This document shows positions 5,577 to 7,721 of a stretch of DNA of 7,721 nt, piece by piece (the stretch's first letter is position 1; each line of letters starts with the position of its first letter). The notes beneath the pieces were generated by a model, which saw nothing but the letters and a program-made list of their open reading frames with translations, did not search any database and was not told the origin of the DNA. Origin of the DNA: an archaeon (lineage in GTDB: Archaea; Methanobacteriota; Methanobacteria; Methanobacteriales; Methanobacteriaceae); assembly GCA_024409165.1 (NCBI GenBank), contig JAKSUE010000059.1, positions 1 through 7,721 of the forward strand, in the 5' to 3' direction. The translations under genes and the position numbers were made by a program.

Positions 5577-6599
5577 ATGGTTAATTTGTTATTTATTCCA
5601 GTATTACCTTTAGTTATTATTGCTATAATTTGTGGTATTTTATCTTTTGGATTGACTCGTTGGGTTATGCCACATTTAATTAAAAGACTTGAGAAAGCAG
5701 ATATTGTAGGTAAGGATATTCATAAATCTTGGAAACCTATTGTTGCTGAGATGGGTGGTTTAGGTATTCTATTTGGATTTATTATTGGAATGTTTGTAGG
5801 TATTTTATTATTCCCTACCTTGAAGTTTGAATTGTCAATTGTTTTAATTGTAATTTTACTTGTTGGTATTATTGGAATGGTTGATGATTTACTTGTTTTA
5901 TCTTCTAAAGAAAAGTTAGTTCTTTTATTTTTAGCAGGTATTCCTTTATGGTGGGTTGCACCTCCAAATGTTGGTATTTTATACTTGATTTGTATTCCAT
6001 TAGCTGTTTCTATTTGTTCTAATTTAACAAATATGTTAGCTGGTTTAAATGGTATTGAATCAGGTCTTGGTGTAATTGCTATGGCTTCTCTCACTATTTC
6101 TTGTATTATTTTAGGTAAATACGATGTTACTATTATTAGTATGAGTATGTTAGGTGCTTTAGGAGCATTTTTATACTTTAATAAGCATCCTGCTAAGGTT
6201 TTCCCTGGAGATACTGGTACTTTAATTATTGGTGCAGCTATTGCAGCTATTGCATTTATTGGTAGAGTTAAATTAATTGCATTTATTGTTCTTTTACCAA
6301 ATATCATTGATGCGGCACTTAAATTCTACAGTGCAGGTGTTATGGAAAGACAACAACATAAACCTACTCAAGTTAATGAAGATGGTATGTTAGTAAGACC
6401 AGAACAAGGTTTCAAATCAATGATTAGATTTGTTTTAAGAAAACCTGTAAAAGAAGAAACTGCAGTTAAAATGATTTGGGCTATCGGTTTAATATTCGGT
6501 ATACTTGGTATTTTAGTAGCTATTTTAACTGATATCTCCGCAGGAAATCATTTAGTTGCTCAATTTGTTCAATGGAAAGATTTCTTCTATTATATTTAG
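5577..6599 (+). CDS. MraY/GPT-family polyprenyl-phosphate sugar-1-phosphate transferase
   Basis: This integral membrane enzyme of glycosyltransferase family 4 (PF00953: MraY, WecA, GPT/ALG7, AglH) transfers a sugar-1-phosphate from a UDP-sugar to a polyprenyl phosphate on the cytoplasmic face, the first membrane step of wall polymer or N-glycan assembly. The 340-residue protein is hydrophobic throughout, with roughly ten membrane segments. Family motifs in order are MVDD with the Mg-binding Asp pair (103-104), NLTNMLAGLNGIESG (149-163), and PAKVFPGDTG with catalytic-region Asp212 (205-214). A late cytoplasmic loop contains HKPT...NEDGMLVRPE (261 onward), which resembles the HxxP...N..TGLL loop of eukaryotic/archaeal GlcNAc-1-P transferases more than bacterial MraY. 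The exact substrate (GlcNAc versus a pseudomurein precursor) is therefore open. Start: ATG 5577 has GGTG at 5569-5572; a GTG two codons earlier overlaps that site and is less likely. An inverted-repeat promoter lies just upstream. Family certain, substrate uncertain. Confidence 0.92.
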   Translation: MVNLLFIPVLPLVIIAIICGILSFGLTRWVMPHLIKRLEKADIVGKDIHKSWKPIVAEMGGLGILFGFIIGMFVGILLFPTLKFELSIVLIVILLVGIIGMVDDLLVLSSKEKLVLLFLAGIPLWWVAPPNVGILYLICIPLAVSICSNLTNMLAGLNGIESGLGVIAMASLTISCIILGKYDVTIISMSMLGALGAFLYFNKHPAKVFPGDTGTLIIGAAIAAIAFIGRVKLIAFIVLLPNIIDAALKFYSAGVMERQQHKPTQVNEDGMLVRPEQGFKSMIRFVLRKPVKEETAVKMIWAIGLIFGILGILVAILTDISAGNHLVAQFVQWKDFFYYI

Positions 6600-6630
6600 A
6601 TTTTTTTTAATCTAAATTTATTTTTTATTT
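6594..6630 (+). terminator. Hairpin over the glycosyltransferase stop codon, followed by T-runs
   Basis: Perfect 9-bp arms ATTTAGATT (6594-6602) and AATCTAAAT (6609-6617) enclose a loop of six T. The stop codon TAG (6597-6599) lies in the left arm. T6 and further T-runs follow from 6618. This is the same arrangement as at the end of metG: a stop codon inside a palindrome, then oligo-T. Confidence 0.65.
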
Positions 6631-6671
6631 TTTAATTTATTATTTTTACTTTTATTTTTAATTTTAATCAT
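6618..6671 (-). CDS. Possible 17-codon Lys/Asn-rich peptide with a strong Shine-Dalgarno
   Basis: On the minus strand, a perfect AAAGGAGG (complement of 6678-6685) precedes two adjacent ATGs. The second (6669-6671) is 6 nt from GGAGG, an ideal distance, and opens a frame MIKIKNKSKNNKLKNKK followed by TAA. It begins about 45 bp downstream of the pilin-like gene's stop on the same strand. The peptide composition is what random AT-rich DNA would give, so the only real support is the SD in a region where G runs are otherwise absent. It may be a true micro-gene, the remnant 5' end of a lost gene, or chance. Confidence 0.25.
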   Translation of the reverse strand: MIKIKNKSKNNKLKNKK

Positions 6672-6684
6672 CATTTTCCTCCTT

Positions 6685-6713
6685 TAATAGTTTCCTAGTA
6701 AACTGTTATTTTT
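6685..6713 (+). terminator. Second hairpin in the convergent gap
   Basis: Arms TAATAGTTT (6685-6693) and AAACTGTTA (6700-6708) pair in plus-strand RNA with one G-U pair and loop CCTAGT. T5 (6709-6713) follows, then AT4. It could be a backup terminator for the glycosyltransferase transcript. On the minus strand the same hairpin (with an A-C mismatch) directly precedes the AAAGGAGG motif. Its arms nearly match the inverted repeat at 2287-2309. Confidence 0.45.
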
Positions 6714-6716
6714 ATT

Positions 6717-7220
6717 TTAAACCCATTGTACATTTGCTGTTGTAAAACTGTAATGTGGTGTGTAAGCAGGATTAAATAGTGCATTACTTAAGTTTTGAGT
6801 ATTAAATGATGTACTTATACTTTTTCTAACATTATAATTAATACGATCTCCAGCTGTTTCTTTTTCATTTGTTGTTTTTATATCTTGGCAATGAGCATAA
6901 ATCTTTAATTGTATCCTTGTTTTATTTAAAGCATCTTTATCTTGCACTTTTTTATCAATTTTTATTATTTTTATACTCTTTGTATGAGTCATAGAATCTA
7001 AATTTTTACCTATATATTCATCATAAGATTCTTTTGGATAAATTGCAAGTCCATTAATAGAAGATCCTTCTGTCGCACCTTGTCTTGCTGATGCCATTGC
7101 TTTTGTTAGTTCTGTTTCATTATTTAATGTGATGGATACTCCAATTATTATAATGATTATTATTGAAATTAATAAAAGAAGTTCTACACTAATCTGTCCT
7201 TTATTATCTTTCCTTATCAT
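6717..7220 (-). CDS. Class III signal peptide protein (type IV pilin-like)
   Basis: This 167-residue secreted or surface protein has an archaeal class III signal peptide. A short basic leader MIRKDNKG is followed by QISVELLLL, matching the QxSxExxxL pattern. The prepilin/preflagellin-type peptidase would cut between Gly8 and Gln9, leaving Glu13 at the +5 position that guides subunit assembly. The hydrophobic helix runs to about residue 30 and contains seven consecutive Ile (20-26). The remainder (about 31-167) is a hydrophilic extracellular domain that starts with ASARQGATEGSSINGLAIYP, a stretch typical of pilin-like proteins of Methanobacteriales as I remember them; no enzymatic motif is visible. 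GGAG (complement of 7227-7230) lies 6 nt before the ATG, and only 16 nt separate it from the stop of the upstream pilin-like gene, so the two form an operon. It probably contributes to a pilus- or adhesin-like surface structure; the exact role is unknown. Confidence 0.88.
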   Translation of the reverse strand: MIRKDNKGQISVELLLLISIIIIIIIGVSITLNNETELTKAMASARQGATEGSSINGLAIYPKESYDEYIGKNLDSMTHTKSIKIIKIDKKVQDKDALNKTRIQLKIYAHCQDIKTTNEKETAGDRINYNVRKSISTSFNTQNLSNALFNPAYTPHYSFTTANVQWV

Positions 7221-7236
7221 TTTATTCTCCTATGTG

Positions 7237-7721
7237 TCAGTTGATTCTTTGAATTAAAATAGCGCTTTGTGTGGTGTTGTATTTTTTATTAGTTGTTAAT
7301 TCCTTTGAAATTTTATATTTAGCACCATTATAAAGTTTTATTTCATTTAAATTCTCATTATTTTGATTTACAATATTTATTGGAATAATTTTTACTTTCC
7401 CTTTTTTATTATTATGCTCTATAGTTATTTCATTCTTCTTTATTGTTAGTAAATAGCTATAATTCTCTATTTTTGTTGGTAATTGTATTGTCTTTGAGAA
7501 CCCGTAACTATTTGAATTTACTTGATTTATATCATTTGATATTTGATTTAGCAATAATCTACCTTCAAGATTGTTTTCAATATTATGGTTTGAATCAATT
7601 GTTTGATTTAGATACATACTTATAGGGATTAGTAGGATTATTGTTAAAATAATACAAAATATGAACTCTATATTTAATTGTCCTTTATTATCAGTGATTA
7701 AATCATTTTTTTTAATTTTTT
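7237..7721 (-). CDS. Class III signal peptide protein, 5' end cut by window edge
   Basis: The frame stays open to the right edge of the window, giving 160 visible residues with no in-frame ATG before the edge, so the true start lies outside. Taking the first internal ATG (7615-7617) would discard the signal peptide. Reading upstream from it gives a hydrophobic segment CIILTIILLIPIS preceded by DNKGQLNIEFIF, a class III processing site with the cut expected between Gly and Gln and Glu at +5. The serine usual at +3 is Asn here. The extracellular part contains NQVNSNSYGFSKTIQLP and IENYSYLLTIKKNEITIEH, a pattern seen in short archaeal pilin-like proteins. It is the first visible gene of a minus-strand operon with the next pilin-like gene, and further pilin genes may lie beyond the edge. 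The function is inferred from the signal type: a surface filament or adhesin subunit. Confidence 0.82.
   Translation of the reverse strand, partial: KIKKNDLITDNKGQLNIEFIFCIILTIILLIPISMYLNQTIDSNHNIENNLEGRLLLNQISNDINQVNSNSYGFSKTIQLPTKIENYSYLLTIKKNEITIEHNNKKGKVKIIPINIVNQNNENLNEIKLYNGAKYKISKELTTNKKYNTTQSAILIQRIN

Noticed and set aside
5720..6307. 195-codon minus-strand frame inside the glycosyltransferase gene
   Set aside because: It is opposite a strongly conserved membrane enzyme and no recognisable protein features were seen; it is a shadow frame.

Overview
The window looks like chromosomal DNA from a very AT-rich methanogenic archaeon of the order Methanobacteriales, most likely a Methanobrevibacter- or Methanosphaera-type organism. 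Four things point there: an archaeal-type methionyl-tRNA synthetase with four CxxC zinc knuckles, a DUF530-type protein (a family I know only from methanogens and relatives), two secreted proteins with archaeal class III (type IV pilin-like) signal peptides, and Shine-Dalgarno motifs (GGAGG, GGTG, GAGG) in front of nearly every gene. I cannot fix the genus from the sequence alone.

Left part (1-4707, + strand): metG, encoding methionyl-tRNA synthetase with a fused C-terminal tRNA-binding domain; a 523-residue DUF530-like protein with a zinc ribbon; and a 231-residue DNA-binding-type protein with an extremely acidic, phenylalanine-rich N-terminal tail and two helix-turn-helix-like segments. These genes point the same way, but T-rich stretches separate them. 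In two cases a hairpin overlapping the stop codon precedes the T-run, so I read them as separate transcription units.

Middle (4691-5570): the acidic-tail regulator converges on a small tail-anchored zinc-ribbon protein on the - strand. The whole gap between them is built from copies of a 30-bp unit that carries the 3' ends of both genes. After the zinc-ribbon gene comes a gap of about 490 bp. It holds candidate promoters for the two flanking divergent genes, a weak hydrophobic reading frame I do not accept as a gene, and a striking array of plus-strand T-tracts.

Right part (5577-7721): a ten-or-so-pass membrane glycosyltransferase of the MraY/GPT family (+ strand), which makes lipid-linked sugar precursors for cell wall or glycoprotein. 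It converges on a - strand operon of two pilin-like class III signal peptide proteins. The upstream member of that operon runs off the right edge of the window and must be extended well beyond its first internal ATG to recover its signal peptide.

Most of the content is ordinary core archaeal biology. The best second-look items are the tandemly duplicated convergent gene junction, the acidic/aromatic tail on the HTH protein, the stop-codon-embedded palindromic terminators, the perfect inverted repeat on the glycosyltransferase promoter, and a tiny SD-led lysine-rich reading frame at 6618-6671. I see no CRISPR array, insertion sequence, rRNA or tRNA.
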